Source: Oenanthe sinensis
Taxonomy: Eukaryota > Streptophyta > Magnoliopsida > Apiales > Apiaceae
NCBI GenBank assembly: GCA_028671895.1
Contig: CM053806.1
Span: 21,029,001 to 21,093,000 of the forward strand
Direction: 5' to 3'
DNA: 64,000 bases
The notes under the pieces were generated by a model. It saw only the letters and a program-made list of their open reading frames with translations. It was not told the origin of the DNA and did no database searches. Position 1 is the first letter of the stretch. Each line of letters starts with the position of its first letter. This document shows positions 23,940 through 34,816 of this stretch, one piece after another. Both the position numbers and the translations under genes were made by a program.

Positions 23940-25756
23940 CCGCACTTGCGCCTTCCATTTGTCACTTCTTTTTCCGTCTCCTAACAATCAATTTGCATAC
24001 CATATGTGTTATATTCCTACGACTTCAAAATTAATCACAAATTTATATTATATCTGTTATCAGAAAAAATGCAACCACTAATTTATATTAGATAAATCAA
24101 TAATTTATATTAGATAAATCACTAATTTGTACTATAAGAATCACTAATTTGTATTATAAGAATTACCAAATTCACCAGTTTTGTTAAATAAATATATATG
24201 GAGATCGCCAGAAAAATGGAAGTCGCCGAAATATAGCATATATGGTATGCAAACTCATCGTTGGGAGATAAGAAAAAATGTGGTGAAGTTAGATTTAAAA
24301 AAAAAATATCAATTGGCGGGAAAAATAAAATTAAAAACAAAGGGAATTAGATGAGATTGTATATGGGATGGTGTATTTTAATTGTGTGGAGTGCACTCTA
24401 GGGAGCAATTAGATTAGATTAAATATGTGATTTAGAGTAGTTTGTAGTTTCTAAATTTGACTTGGATTCTATTTGAGCATTTGTCTGTATATATATAGGG
24501 TGCTACTCCAATAGAAATTAACTTTGACTAGAAACTAACTTTATTCCCTCCGTTTTTAATTTGATTTTCCCGTCAATTGGTAAACTTTTTTCAACTCTAA
24601 CTTCATCACATTTTTCTCCATCTCCCAACGATCAATTAATACCACATGTGCTATATTCCGGCGACTTTAAAATTAATCATAAATTTATATTATATATGTT
24701 ACTAGAAAAAATGCAATCCCTAATTTATATTAGATAAATCACTAATTTGTACTATAAAAATCACTAATTTGTATTATAAGAATCATCAAAATCACCAGTT
24801 TTGTTAAATAAATATATATGAAGATCACCGGAAAAATGGAAGTCGCCAGAATATAGCACATATGGTATGTAAACTGATCGTTGGGAGATAAGAAAAAATG
24901 TGGTGAAGTTAGATTTATAAAAAGATTTACCAATTGGCGGGAAAAATCAAATTAAAAACGGAGGGGATTAGATGAGATTGTGTATGAGATGATATATTTT
25001 AATTGTGTGGGGTGCCCTCTAGGGGGCCTTTAGATTAAATTAAATATGTGGTTTAGATTAGTTTCTAATTTCTAAATTTGACTTGGTTTCTATTTGAGCA
25101 TTTGTCTATATATATATAGGGTGTTACTCCAATAGAAACTAACTTTGACTAGAAACTAACTTTATTCTCTTCATTTTTAATTTGATTTTTCCTTCAATTG
25201 GTAAACTTTTTTTCAAATCTTACTTCATCACATTTTTCTCCATTTCTCAACGATCAATTTGCATACCATTGTTATATTTCGACGACTTTAAAATTAATCA
25301 CAAATTTATATTACATCTGTTACCAAAAGAATGCAATCACTAATTTATATTAGATAAATTACTAATTTATATTATAAGAATCACTAATTTGTATTATAAG
25401 AATCACGAAAGTCATAAGTTTTGTTAAATAAATATATGCGGAGAACGCTGAAAAATTTGAAGTCATCAGAATATATCACATATGGTATGCAAACTAATCA
25501 TTGGGGGATAAAAAAATGTGGTGAAGTTAGATTTGAAAAAAAATTCACCAATTGGCGGGAAAAATCAAATTAAAAACGGAGGATATTAGATGAGATTGTG
25601 TATGAGAAAGTGTATTTTAATTATGTGGGGTGCCGTCTAGGTGGGTGTATTTTTAATTGTGTGAAGTGCACTCTAGGGAGCAATTAGATTAGATTAAATA
25701 TGTGTTTTAGAGTAGTTTGTAGTTTCTAAATTTGACTTGGTTTCTATTTGTCCATT

Positions 25757-25760
<4 letters not shown>

Positions 25761-25836
<76 letters not shown>
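25761..25836. repeat. (TA)n microsatellite at a unit junction
   Basis: About 38 uninterrupted TA dinucleotides between the third and fourth units of the array. The same junction elsewhere has only 5-8 repeats. Confidence 0.95.
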
Positions 25837-25839
<3 letters not shown>

Positions 25840-26462
25840 CTACTCCAATAAAAACTAACTTTGACTATAAACTAACTTTATTCCCTCCGTTTTTAATTTA
25901 ATTTTCTTGTCAATTGGTAAACTTTTTTTCAAATCTAATTTCACCACATTTTTCTCCATCTCCCAACGATCAATTTGCATACCATATGTACTATATTCGG
26001 GCGACTTCAAAACTAATCATAAATTTATATTATATATGTTACTAGAAAAAATGCAATCACTAATTTATATTAGATAAATCACTAATTTGTACTATAAAAA
26101 TCACTAATTTGTATTATAAGAATCACCAAATTCATCAATTTTGTTAAATAAATATATATGAAGATCGCCGTAAAAATGGAAGTCGCCCGAATATAGCACA
26201 TATGGTATGTAAACTGATCGTTGGGAGATATGAAAAAATGTGGTGAAGTTAGATTTAAAAAAAGATTCACCAATTGGCGGGAAAAATCAAATTAAAAACG
26301 GAGGGGATTAGATGAGATTGTGTATGAGAAAGTGTATTTTAATTATGTGGGGTGCCGTCTAGGAGGCTTTAGATTGGATTAAATATGTAGTTTAAATTAG
26401 TTTCTAATTCCTAAATTTGACTTGGTTTCTATTTGAGCATTTTCCTATATATATATATATAT

Positions 26463-26621
26463 GGTGTTACTCCAATAGAAACTAACTTTGACTAGAAACT
26501 AGAAACTAGCTTTATTCTCTTCATTTTTAATTTGATTTTCCCGTCAATTGACAAACTTTTTTTCAAATCTTATTTCATCACATTTTTCTCCATCTCTCAA
26601 CGATCAATTTGCATACCACTG

Positions 26622-26673
<52 letters not shown>

Positions 26674-26681
26674 GTAACACC
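26463..26681. mobile_element. internally deleted terminal MITE unit
   Basis: It starts ggtgttactccaa (26463-26475) and ends with the exact complement ttggagtaacacc (26669-26681), with a TA tract of about 45 bp before the right end. It is a short derivative of the flanking 630-bp units that has kept perfect 13-bp inverted ends. Confidence 0.65.
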
Positions 26682-27299
26682 ACATATATATATATATATA
26701 TATATATATGCAGGATCGAGGGAGACCCCTATTCAGTGAGAGATCGAGAAACCCCTCTCATCTACCATTAATTTATTTTTAATCCAGTGGTTAAGATTTG
26801 ATGCATATCTTTAATTTATAATAATTTTTATACTATAAATGATAGTATAGGAATTATGAAAATACAGTATATATGTACATTAAAGACACATCATATACAT
26901 AATATTACCATATAAGTAAAGATTGTGTATATTTTTCAAATTTAAGTTGCCATATATGCGTTGATATCTTCCATTTAATTTTGTTGTTAGGTGAAATCTT
27001 ATATTTAATTTATTCCATATATTTATTCTATATAATTTATTCCATATATTTCTTCTATATAATTTATTCCATATATTTCTTCTAATAATATTAATAAGAT
27101 TCTTTTATGTGTTCGTTTAATGTAGTATTTTTTCTAATAACATTAAGTAATACTAATATTATAATATTACGATATTAATATTATAATATTAAAGAATATT
27201 AAGATGCTAAATTTTTTTAAAGTGTTCTCTAATATATTTTACTGTAAAGTGTTCTTTAACATTTAATATTGTAATATTAATAAAGTAATATTGACAAGT

Positions 27300-27460
27300 T
27301 TAAAGTGTTCTCTAATATTTAATATTAAAAAGATATGTGATTGGTGTAGGCTAGAATCAAACTCAAGTCATCAACTTGCTATAACACTTTAATGTCTACT
27401 AATTAACCGCTTAGCCAGGAATGCCACATCTGGTAAGTATCCCTTATAAAAATAGATATT
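27300..27460 (-). repeat. direct repeat with tRNA-like A and B boxes, copy 1
   Basis: On the minus strand it contains TGGCTAAGCGG (27417-27407), an A-box-like word, and about 45 bp further GTTTGATTC (27362-27354), a weak B box. This spacing is found in tRNA genes and tRNA-derived SINEs. A copy with more substitutions lies at 27597-27751. It is too degenerate to be called a tRNA gene. Confidence 0.45.
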
Positions 27461-27596
27461 TTATTAATATTAATATTAATAAGATTCTTTTATGTGTCCG
27501 TTTAATGTTGTATTTTTTTAATAATATTAATAAGATTTAATATTGAATGTTGTATTTTTTTAATAATATTAATAAGATCTAATATTGAAAAGTTTA

Positions 27597-27751
27597 AAGT
27601 GTTCTCTAATATTTAATATTAAAAAGATAGGTGATTGTTGTAGGCTAGAATCGAATTCAAGTCATCATGCTATAACACTTTAATGTCTACTATTTAACCG
27701 CTGGGGCAGGAATGTCACATCTGGTAAGTATCCCTTATAAAAATAGATATT
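27597..27751 (-). repeat. direct repeat with tRNA-like boxes, copy 2
   Basis: Second copy of 27300-27460, offset about 296 bp. The A-box word is eroded (gccccagcgg on the minus strand) while the B-box word is closer to consensus (gaattcgattcta). Confidence 0.45.
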
Positions 27752-28339
27752 GTTCAAAACTTTACTTATTAATTTTAATTTTATTATTAGTTTATTATTA
27801 TTATTATTATTATTATTACTACTACTACTATATTTTTTAAACGACTAGTGTTCGTTTAATATAGTATTTTTTTAAATAATATTAATAAGATTCTGTTAGA
27901 TGTTCTACTAGTTATCTCAATTTCAATTCAATATAATATATTATCTTTTCATCGACATAATTAATATTATTTAATAAAAAAATTTAATAAAAATATTTTA
28001 ATATGTTTCGATATTTAAAAGTATTTTTTCCAACATATTTTAAGAGTTCATAATTAGAAAAATATGATAATATTTGAAATTCTCTTATGTGTTCATTTAA
28101 ATAAAATAATAAGATTCGATTAAGATATTGAATAAATTCAATATAATTTCGTGGTTCTTTAATGTATTTATTAAATTATAATATGATAATATTGAATATT
28201 ATAATATTTAGGTTTGGTAAATATTAACGATCTCTTGCATGTTCATTTAATGCAGTATATTTTTAAATAATGTTAATAAGATTCAACTAGATGTTCTAAT
28301 AGTCATCTCAATTTAAATTTAATATACATTTTTTCATTG

Positions 28340-29280
28340 ATTTAAGATAATCTTGTATTAGAATATTATATTAAAAATATTTTAGAGATATTTTATATTA
28401 AAGATATTATATATATACTTTAGAATATTATATTAAGAATATTATATTCAAAATATTTTAGAGAATCTTATATTAAAAAGCACTTAAGAGAATATTATAT
28501 TAAAAATATTTTAGAAAATTTTGTATTTAATATAAAACACTTAAAATTACCTGATATTTAAAAAACTTTTATGAGAATCTTATATTAAAAAACACTTAAG
28601 AGAATCTTGTATTAGAAAATACAAAACATTTTGAAAAACCTTATATTAAAAAGCACTTAAGAGAATCTTGTATTAGAATATTATATTAAAAATATTCTAT
28701 TGATGTTTTAGAAAATCTTATATTAAAAAACACATAAGACAATCTTCTATTAGATTATTATATTAAAAATATTTTAGATAATCTTGTATTAGAATATTAT
28801 ATTTTTAAAAATTCTTATTTTAGAATATTATATTAAAAATATTTTAGAGAATCTTATATACAAAAGCACTTAAGAGAATCTTGTATTAGAATATTATATT
28901 AAAAATATTATATATATACTTTAGAATATTATATTTAAAATATATTTAGAGAATTTTATATTAAAAATACTTAAGAGAATATTATATTAAAAATATTTTA
29001 GAGAATTTTGTATTTAATATAAAATACTTAAAACTATCTGATATTTAAAAAACTCTTAAGAGAATTGTATATTAAAAAACACTTAACAGAATCTTGTATT
29101 AGAAAAATACAAAACATTTTGAAAAACCTTATATTAAAAAATAAAACACTTAAAAAGAATTTTATGTTGAAAATACTTAAAAGAACTTATATTAGAAAAT
29201 ATAAATCACTTTGAAGATTTTGATATTAAAAAAATACAAAACACTTATTAAATAATAATATTAAAAAAAAATTTAGTGAT
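28340..29280. repeat. degenerate AT-rich repeat field
   Basis: The phrases agaatcttgtattagaat, attatattaaaaatatttta and ttatattaaaaa(g/a)cactt recur many times in variable order and spacing (tens of bp apart). It looks like a decayed minisatellite. No ORF. Confidence 0.7.
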
Positions 29281-29588
29281 CTAGCAAATTGCGGGATAAA
29301 GAGTGTAAGTATCGTATAAAAGATAAAATATAATTTATTCTTGAATTGTCAACTTACTAAAAATAAAAGATTCTTTTAATCGGTCCTTAAGTGTTAATTA
29401 ATGTGTATTACCATGTATTTGAACTGTTGAACCGTATAAATAAAAAATACATATTCAATGGACTTGATTTTGTGAGATAATTACATCAAAGCCATTATAT
29501 GATGTATTAATAATTAAATAAATATTATATATAATGGATGGTAAAGATTGGGGTCTCTTGATAAAAGGGGTCTCCCTATAACACTATC

Positions 29589-29591
<3 letters not shown>

Positions 29592-29638
<47 letters not shown>
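29592..29638. repeat. (TA)n microsatellite
   Basis: TA repeat directly beyond the right end of the 2.9-kb inverted-repeat element. Confidence 0.9.
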
Positions 29639-29640
<2 letters not shown>

Positions 29641-30254
29641 GATTAGGGAGTCTAAGTTATATCTTAGGTAAGATAACTAAGATATATAGGATTTTATATG
29701 CAAACATGGTAGAAGTATTTTTGTAAAATCAGGATTCATTTAAAATTTTATTAATATATTATCATTTTGTACTAATATCTTAAGAAATTACGTAAGATGT
29801 ATCTTAGGTTCATTTTTCTCTCTCTCTGTATATATGTCATTATTCTAGATAGTGCCATCTTATATAGAGTTCCGTAGAGAATCCTTTGGTTTTAATGTAG
29901 AATATCATAAATAACTTTAAAACTAATCATATTTATGGTTTATAACACATAAATTTTGATTGTAATGTAACATATAAGCCATACATAACCTTCATAAATA
30001 ATTTAAGATATATTCTCTATGGTATCACTGCACAATTGGCTTTTACTAATTGTACCATAACATTTTTTGCTTCTATCTGTAGTAACCCTATATATTTGGT
30101 TTTCTACGTATGATACACTTATATTTAGTAAAAAGTAATAAGAAATAATAGAATCGATTTTAGAACGTAAAACAAATTATATATTTGAAATCTTTGTGAA
30201 AAGATACATGAAATAGACTTTAAATCATGTAAAACGGAGGCAAAATGAAAAATA
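29639..30254. other. AT-rich spacer, possible small MITE at its start
   Basis: 29650-29670 (ctaagttatatcttaggtaa) is imperfectly inverted at about 29790-29812 (ttacgtaagatgtatcttagg), suggesting a ~170-bp palindromic remnant. The remainder holds no recognised feature. Confidence 0.3.
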
Positions 30255-30506
30255 TGTTGCAGTTTTGTATTGATAAAAAACAGAAAAATAAATAACAAGA
30301 ACAAAAATTTTACTACTCTTCATATTAAAATTCTGCATACATGACTTTGTTTTATAGCCTAAAATCTTGTGTTAACTACTCCTCAAATATAGTCATACAC
30401 AATTTATCCTAATCTCTTAAACTATTTCTACTTATCCTAATAACTAACAAAAGGATAATTGAAAAATAATTAAAACAAATCATAACTTTGAATTATTATT
30501 CTAATA
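30255..30506 (-). repeat. short copia LTR, minus orientation
   Basis: Complement of the LTR at 32158-32435: it starts (minus strand) tattagaataataattcaaag and ends ...caatacaaaactgcaaca. Next to it the minus-strand purine-rich sequence ttgaattaagaggga is the expected polypurine tract. Confidence 0.8.
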
Positions 30507-30815
30507 CTCCCTCTTAATTCAAAGTTCTAAAATTCTTGTAAATTATAGAACATAAAAGATGTAGAGAATATTTATAAAGAATTAATGTTGACATCTAAAA
30601 AGAGTTATCTTTTATTCATCTCATATGGCTTTATATAATAGCCAAAACCCTAACTGAATACATGATAACATCTAGCTAAAATTCTGCAACATTTAAAAAC
30701 TAATAACAACTATCATCCCTACAAATTAGGCATGAGTTATTTAGATAATAATTTAAATTTAAAATACTAAGCATAATTCTAACACTCCTCCTTGCCTTGG
30801 TATTTTAAATTACCA

Positions 30816-31690
30816 CTAAAACAAAAGATCGTCTTCATGTTCTAGGACAGTAGCCTCTTTCGCTTTATCATACTCTTGGGTCTTGAAAATTCTCTCTACG
30901 TGCCCAAGTTGTCCACATTTGTTCCACTTAATATTAGGTTTCCATCGACACTTAATTTGTGGATGATTAGTCTTTTTGCAGTATGCACATGGTGGATATT
31001 TGTTGTAGTTGTTAACTCCGACTGAGTTGTCAACCCTTGCTTTAAGAGCCCCCTCCACTACTTCTTCATTTATCATCATCATTCGTTGCTCTTGTGCCTG
31101 CAGTGCATTAATTAATTCTACCAAAGATATTTTTGAAAGATCTTTGGTATTTTCTAGTGTAGTAATAACTGCCTCATATCTTTCTGGTACTATCACAAGA
31201 ATTTTTTTGAACAATTCTTGATTCCAAAAATTCAGAACCCAGAAGTCTTACCTTATAAGCAATACCAAGAAGTCTCTCACGGTAATCCTTGATCATTTCA
31301 CCATCTTTCATTTTTTATAGCTCAAATCCCCTAATTAAATTAAGGACCTTGATGCCATTGATTTTTTCATCTCCTTTGTATTCCTTCTTGAGATACTCCC
31401 ATATCTCTTTTGGTGATTTTAGAGACATGATACTCGTAAAGATGTTTGCTGAAACCGCTGCAAATAAACATGCCTTTATTTTGGCATTCTTTATCTTCAG
31501 TTCTTTCTGTGCTTTTCGTTATGCCACAGTGAGATTTTCAGACACACTAGTATCAATTTCTTCTTCCACTACATCCCAAAGATCCAGTGCTTCCATATAT
31601 GCCTCCAACGAACTGCCCAAACATGATAGTTGTTTCCATCAAACACCGAGAAATTGTTGGTTTCTAGCAAGAGAGGTTTAAGGTTGTTAA
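30816..31690 (-). pseudogene. copia gag (UBN2-type) with zinc knuckle, broken
   Basis: The last 132 codons (31214 to 30816) are open: KILVIVPERYEAVITTLENT, ISLVELINALQAQEQRM, then CAYCKKTNHPQIKC followed by KWNKCGQLGHVERIF, the double zinc-knuckle layout of plant copia gag (the second has lost its first and last cysteines). Upstream to about 31690 the expected gag helices (SLKSPKEIWEYLKKEYKGDE-like, DYRERLLGI) appear in shifting frames with stops. Gag packages element RNA. Protease and pol are missing; the sequence goes straight to the polypurine tract and LTR. Confidence 0.8.
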
Positions 31691-32157
31691 GGGTTGAATT
31701 TGTGGGGGAGATGCAACCTCTTAGAAATAACCCAACACTAATTCAAATCATGGATTTGAAGATGAATCAACACAAGCTTCCGAAGAACAATAAGAAGGAG
31801 GGTTAAGAGGATCTGATAATTATAATGCACAAAAAGACGTGTCCTGTGATGAGGAGAAAGAAATCATGACACAAGGAGCCATGTAATAATTTTTTTATTT
31901 TAGAGTTGGAGGTGAAAACTTCACCATGAAGAGAAGTGCTCCAATAAATGTGTAAGTTGGTGAGAAGTGCATCAACATAGGTAATTGATGAGAAGTGCAT
32001 CAAGACATGAAATTTGGTGAAAAGTGCATCAAGACATGAAATTGGTGAGACGTGCACTACGAAGAAATTATGGAGAGAAGTGCTCCAACAAGAATAGGTG
32101 AAGATGGGAAGTACATCATCTTCAAAATTAATTTTAGAACTTTGAATTAAGAGGGAG
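31691..32157. other. internal retroelement sequence between inverted LTRs
   Basis: It contains four repeated words around agaagtgcatcaagacatga (31920-32090) and ends in the purine tract ttgaattaagagggag directly before the plus-strand LTR. No ORF was recognised. Confidence 0.5.
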
Positions 32158-32435
32158 TGTTAGAATAACAATTCAAAGTTATGATTTGTTTTAATTATTT
32201 TTCAATTATCCATTTGTTAGTTATTAGGATAAGTAGGAATAGTTTAAGAGATTAAGATAAATAAGTAGAGATAAGTCATTGTATGATTATATTTAAGGAG
32301 AGGTTATCACAATATTTTAGGCTATAAAACAAAGTCATGTATGCAGAACTTTAATATGAAGATATATGAAGAGTAGTAAAATCTTTGTTCTAGTTATTTT
32401 ATTTTCTATTTTTTTATCAATACAAACCTACAACA
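32158..32435 (+). repeat. short copia LTR, plus orientation
   Basis: It starts TGTTAGAATAACAATTC after a purine tract and ends ...caatacaaacctacaaca. It is the inverted counterpart of 30255-30506, so the two form an inverted repeat of about 250-280 bp with a 1.65-kb loop. Confidence 0.82.
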
Positions 32436-32440
32436 ATAAC

Positions 32441-32566
32441 GTTGAAAAGAATGAAGAAGATTGTGAGCATTCTTTTATCTTAAAAGATGATATTGGCAAA
32501 GTATGTCGTATCTGTGGAGTCATTTAGCAAAAAATAGAAAACATTATCGAGTACCAATATGCCAAG
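32441..32566 (+). pseudogene. exon fragment of a DRD1/CLSY-like SNF2 gene
   Basis: The 42-codon frame EEDCEHSFILKDDIGKVCRI-CGVI...IENIIEYQYAK closely resembles the Cys-rich segment ahead of the SNF2 helicase domain in plant DRD1/CLASSY chromatin remodelers, which act in RNA-directed DNA methylation. A stop (TAG, 32525-32527) replaces the residue after CGVI. The segment ends in a plausible donor (gccaag|gtatag). The copia LTR ends five bases before it, so the upstream part was cut away. No other exon was found nearby. The assignment rests on recalled family resemblance. Confidence 0.55.
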
Positions 32567-32858
32567 GTATAGGTTTTTCTTGTTTGAACCTGCAAATTGT
32601 CATCATTTAGATCAGGTATTGGTGTGCTTTACTTGTGTACTTGTATAGGCATGAGTATTGCAGCTATGTGCTGCAAATATTCTGAAAATTCGTATGTCCT
32701 ATGTATAAAGTAGACGTTTGTTTGTCACATTTTATATATCAGGTAGTGTGACCTGTTTAATATTGATCTGTTTTGTCCCCTAACATCTAAAGTTATGTCC
32801 TAAACAGTGTAAATTTTAGAGATTATAAGTAAATGCTTTGTACTAAATACTGTATGAC

Positions 32859-33026
32859 CATGAGGTCATGGGTTCGACTCTCATATCCAACATGCCACGG
32901 GTGATTTTCTGGAAACAGCCTCTCTACTCGCTTGAGTAGGGGTAAGGCTGTGTACAATTGTACATCCTCACACCTTGCTCTTCGATCCGTACAAGTGAGT
33001 ACGGCTATGTCCTTTTTTCCTTTTTT
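32859..33026 (+). mobile_element. Au-type SINE with 11-bp target site duplication
   Basis: It contains a pol III B-box-like gggttcgactc (about 32870-32880), then the Au-family hallmark ggaaacagcctct (32921-) and ggtaaggctgtgtacaat (32941-), and ends in a T-rich tail. Both sides carry the same 11 bases, tactgtatgac (32848-32858 and 33027-33037). The A-box end is missing, so the copy is 5'-truncated. Confidence 0.88.
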
Positions 33027-33037
33027 TACTGTATGAC

Positions 33038-34816
33038 ATCAAGAAGTGCAGCTATTTAGAGTCATTTCAAATCATATGTGCTTATATCTGAAAGCAAGAG
33101 TTTCTTGTGAATAAGTTCAGCCAAACCTTGTGAAGTTCTATACTAGTTAACAGGGTTTGTTATATACCCAAATATGTACAAATGCCCTTTGAATGTAATT
33201 GGTTTAGATGCCTACCTGGGATTCCTAAATAGGTTTGGGATTTATTCTTGAAGTCCATATTAGTTTTTGGAGATGCCGAGTGTTTATGTTCGTTCGGGAT
33301 GATGCGAAACGAACAAAAATCCTAAAAACGGTACCAATGAAACTGTACATAATTGGTTTCATCTGGTTTCTAATTTAAATGGAACCAATTAAATCCAAAC
33401 CTAATCTAATTTATGTTGAAAATAGTATACATATTAGCAATAGTATACATACTTTATAGCCACACATGAAAGTAGAATTTATTTATTGTTTAGATACTAA
33501 TTTTGATTCGGCATGTGATACTTTGTTTACATTAACATGATTTACTACATTTTAAAAGAAAAGAGAAATCCATTATTTTATTTTTATTGATAAAATAATT
33601 ACAAATATATTTATTCGTTTTAGAATATTGGTCGAAACTGCACTATAAGTTTTTGGTCAGGTATTGCTTCCAGGTTTCAGAAACTGAACCAAATAGGTTT
33701 CTTGTGCTGTTTGAGTGCAAAAGAAAACCAAAGTGAACCGTGGCCATCCCTAATGTTTGTTGCATATTTATGCTTTTTGTGATACCTATGGTTTGCAAGC
33801 TTAGCTTGTTCAAACCGTCCCCATATCTAATCCTTTAACACTTGCCCCTAAGTACCAGATCTGCAACCTCCCCCACCCATTTGGTATGAAACAACAAATT
33901 AGTAACCTTTTTGGCACGGAACAAATAAGTAAATCTATTATCATTTCTTCTTCCTATTTTACGCAGATGATTAACCCTGTGATTGTGGTAATATGGTACC
34001 TAGTTGCTGTACATGTACATAAAATGGTAGAGTGTCCTCTGATACAGACACGCATATATTTCGTGGGTGTTTAAATGTTTATATATATGTATGTTTGTAT
34101 GCCTTGAAAAGGTTTTTTAATATTCTTGTTTTTTTATATAATTTGTGTTTTGTTTAGTGATCATGGAGTCAGCTACACAACGTTTGCAGAATGTCTTTGG
34201 AATAACCCAGATTTCACCTTTATTTTCACTATCCCCTTGATCTGGTGATTTTTATATATTATTACGCATATCTAATTAGTTCTTTACTTTGTGTTGATAT
34301 ATGTATATGTAGTTTATATTTTGTGCAAATGCTTGTAAGTTAGGAGAAAGTAGTCTCATTTGCAGGAGTTCTGTACATGTTTCAAGTCTTTACATGCCGG
34401 TGTTTAGCTTTAATTATTGTTTTGTATTTGTTTATGGAAATAAAGATGTAAATGTTAGATTTTTATCATGAAAAAGAAATACAAAAATTTATTATGTATA
34501 GATTAAGAAGAAAAATAACAGTGGTAGGTGTAATTGAGAAATTAATTGAAGTAAAATAACAAGGTGATAAAAAATGAAAGGATACATGTCAAACTAACAT
34601 ATAAGTGCAAATAAAAGATACATGTTTCATATTTTTGCAAGCTATTTTATTGTCAACATGTCTAGTCTATTATCTACAAAATTTCAAGTTTTGTAGAGCA
34701 AAAGCTGTAAAATCTAGTCGCTTCCCTATAAGTTGTTGAAGCTTCTCGAACTCCTCTTCCATTTCCTTTAGAATGTCGTTAATTTTGACGAATCCATTTT
34801 GCAGCGATGGCATCCT
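33038..34816. other. intergenic region without a recognised gene
   Basis: Two weak hints of exons: a 30-codon open segment after a pyrimidine-rich acceptor-like site at about 34160-34250, and a minus-strand frame 34815-34676 with a charged helical sequence (INDILKEMEEEFEKLQQLIG). Neither matches a family I recognise. The second is cut by the LTR starting at 34817. Confidence 0.35.

Larger units (their letters stand above)
23940..26710. repeat. head-to-tail array of ~630-bp MITE-like units
   Basis: The landmark tactccaata(g/a)aaa occurs at about 24505, 25135, 25841 and 26468, so units are about 630, 706 and 627 bp; the longer one holds an expanded TA tract. A partial unit precedes (from about 23940) and a shortened one ends the array. 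Each unit has outer inverted ends (tactccaatagaaac... and the complement of ...gtttctatttgagcat). Within these is an inner Stowaway-like inverted repeat (ccctccgtttttaatttg ... caaattaaaaacggaggg, e.g. 24545-24965). Unit junctions are TA microsatellites. Short open frames here are by-products of the repeat. Confidence 0.85.
26709..29591. mobile_element. 2.9-kb non-coding terminal-inverted-repeat element
   Basis: The left end (26709-26760) holds gagggagacccctattcag and a second gaaacccc. The complement of the right end (29535-29591) holds tagggagacccctttta and agagacccc. Both ends abut TA microsatellites. The interior is extremely AT-rich, has no ORF with homology, and contains a 155-bp direct duplication (about 27300-27460 and 27597-27751) and a field of degenerate repeats (28340-29280). 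It probably is a non-autonomous DNA transposon of unknown superfamily. Confidence 0.55.

Noticed and set aside
24122..26273. Three similar minus-strand frames of 63-72 codons
   Set aside because: Repeats of the same MITE unit; the apparent conservation reflects unit duplication, not protein selection.
26532..26771. Open frames encoding long Tyr-Ile runs
   Set aside because: They are translations of (TA)n microsatellite and have no coding meaning.
32860..32900. Possible tRNA gene (B-box ggttcgactc)
   Set aside because: No cloverleaf can be built; the downstream blocks and the 11-bp flanking duplication identify an Au-type SINE.
34160..34252. Open segment after an acceptor-like site that might be an exon
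   Set aside because: No recognised domain, no partner exon and no clear donor.
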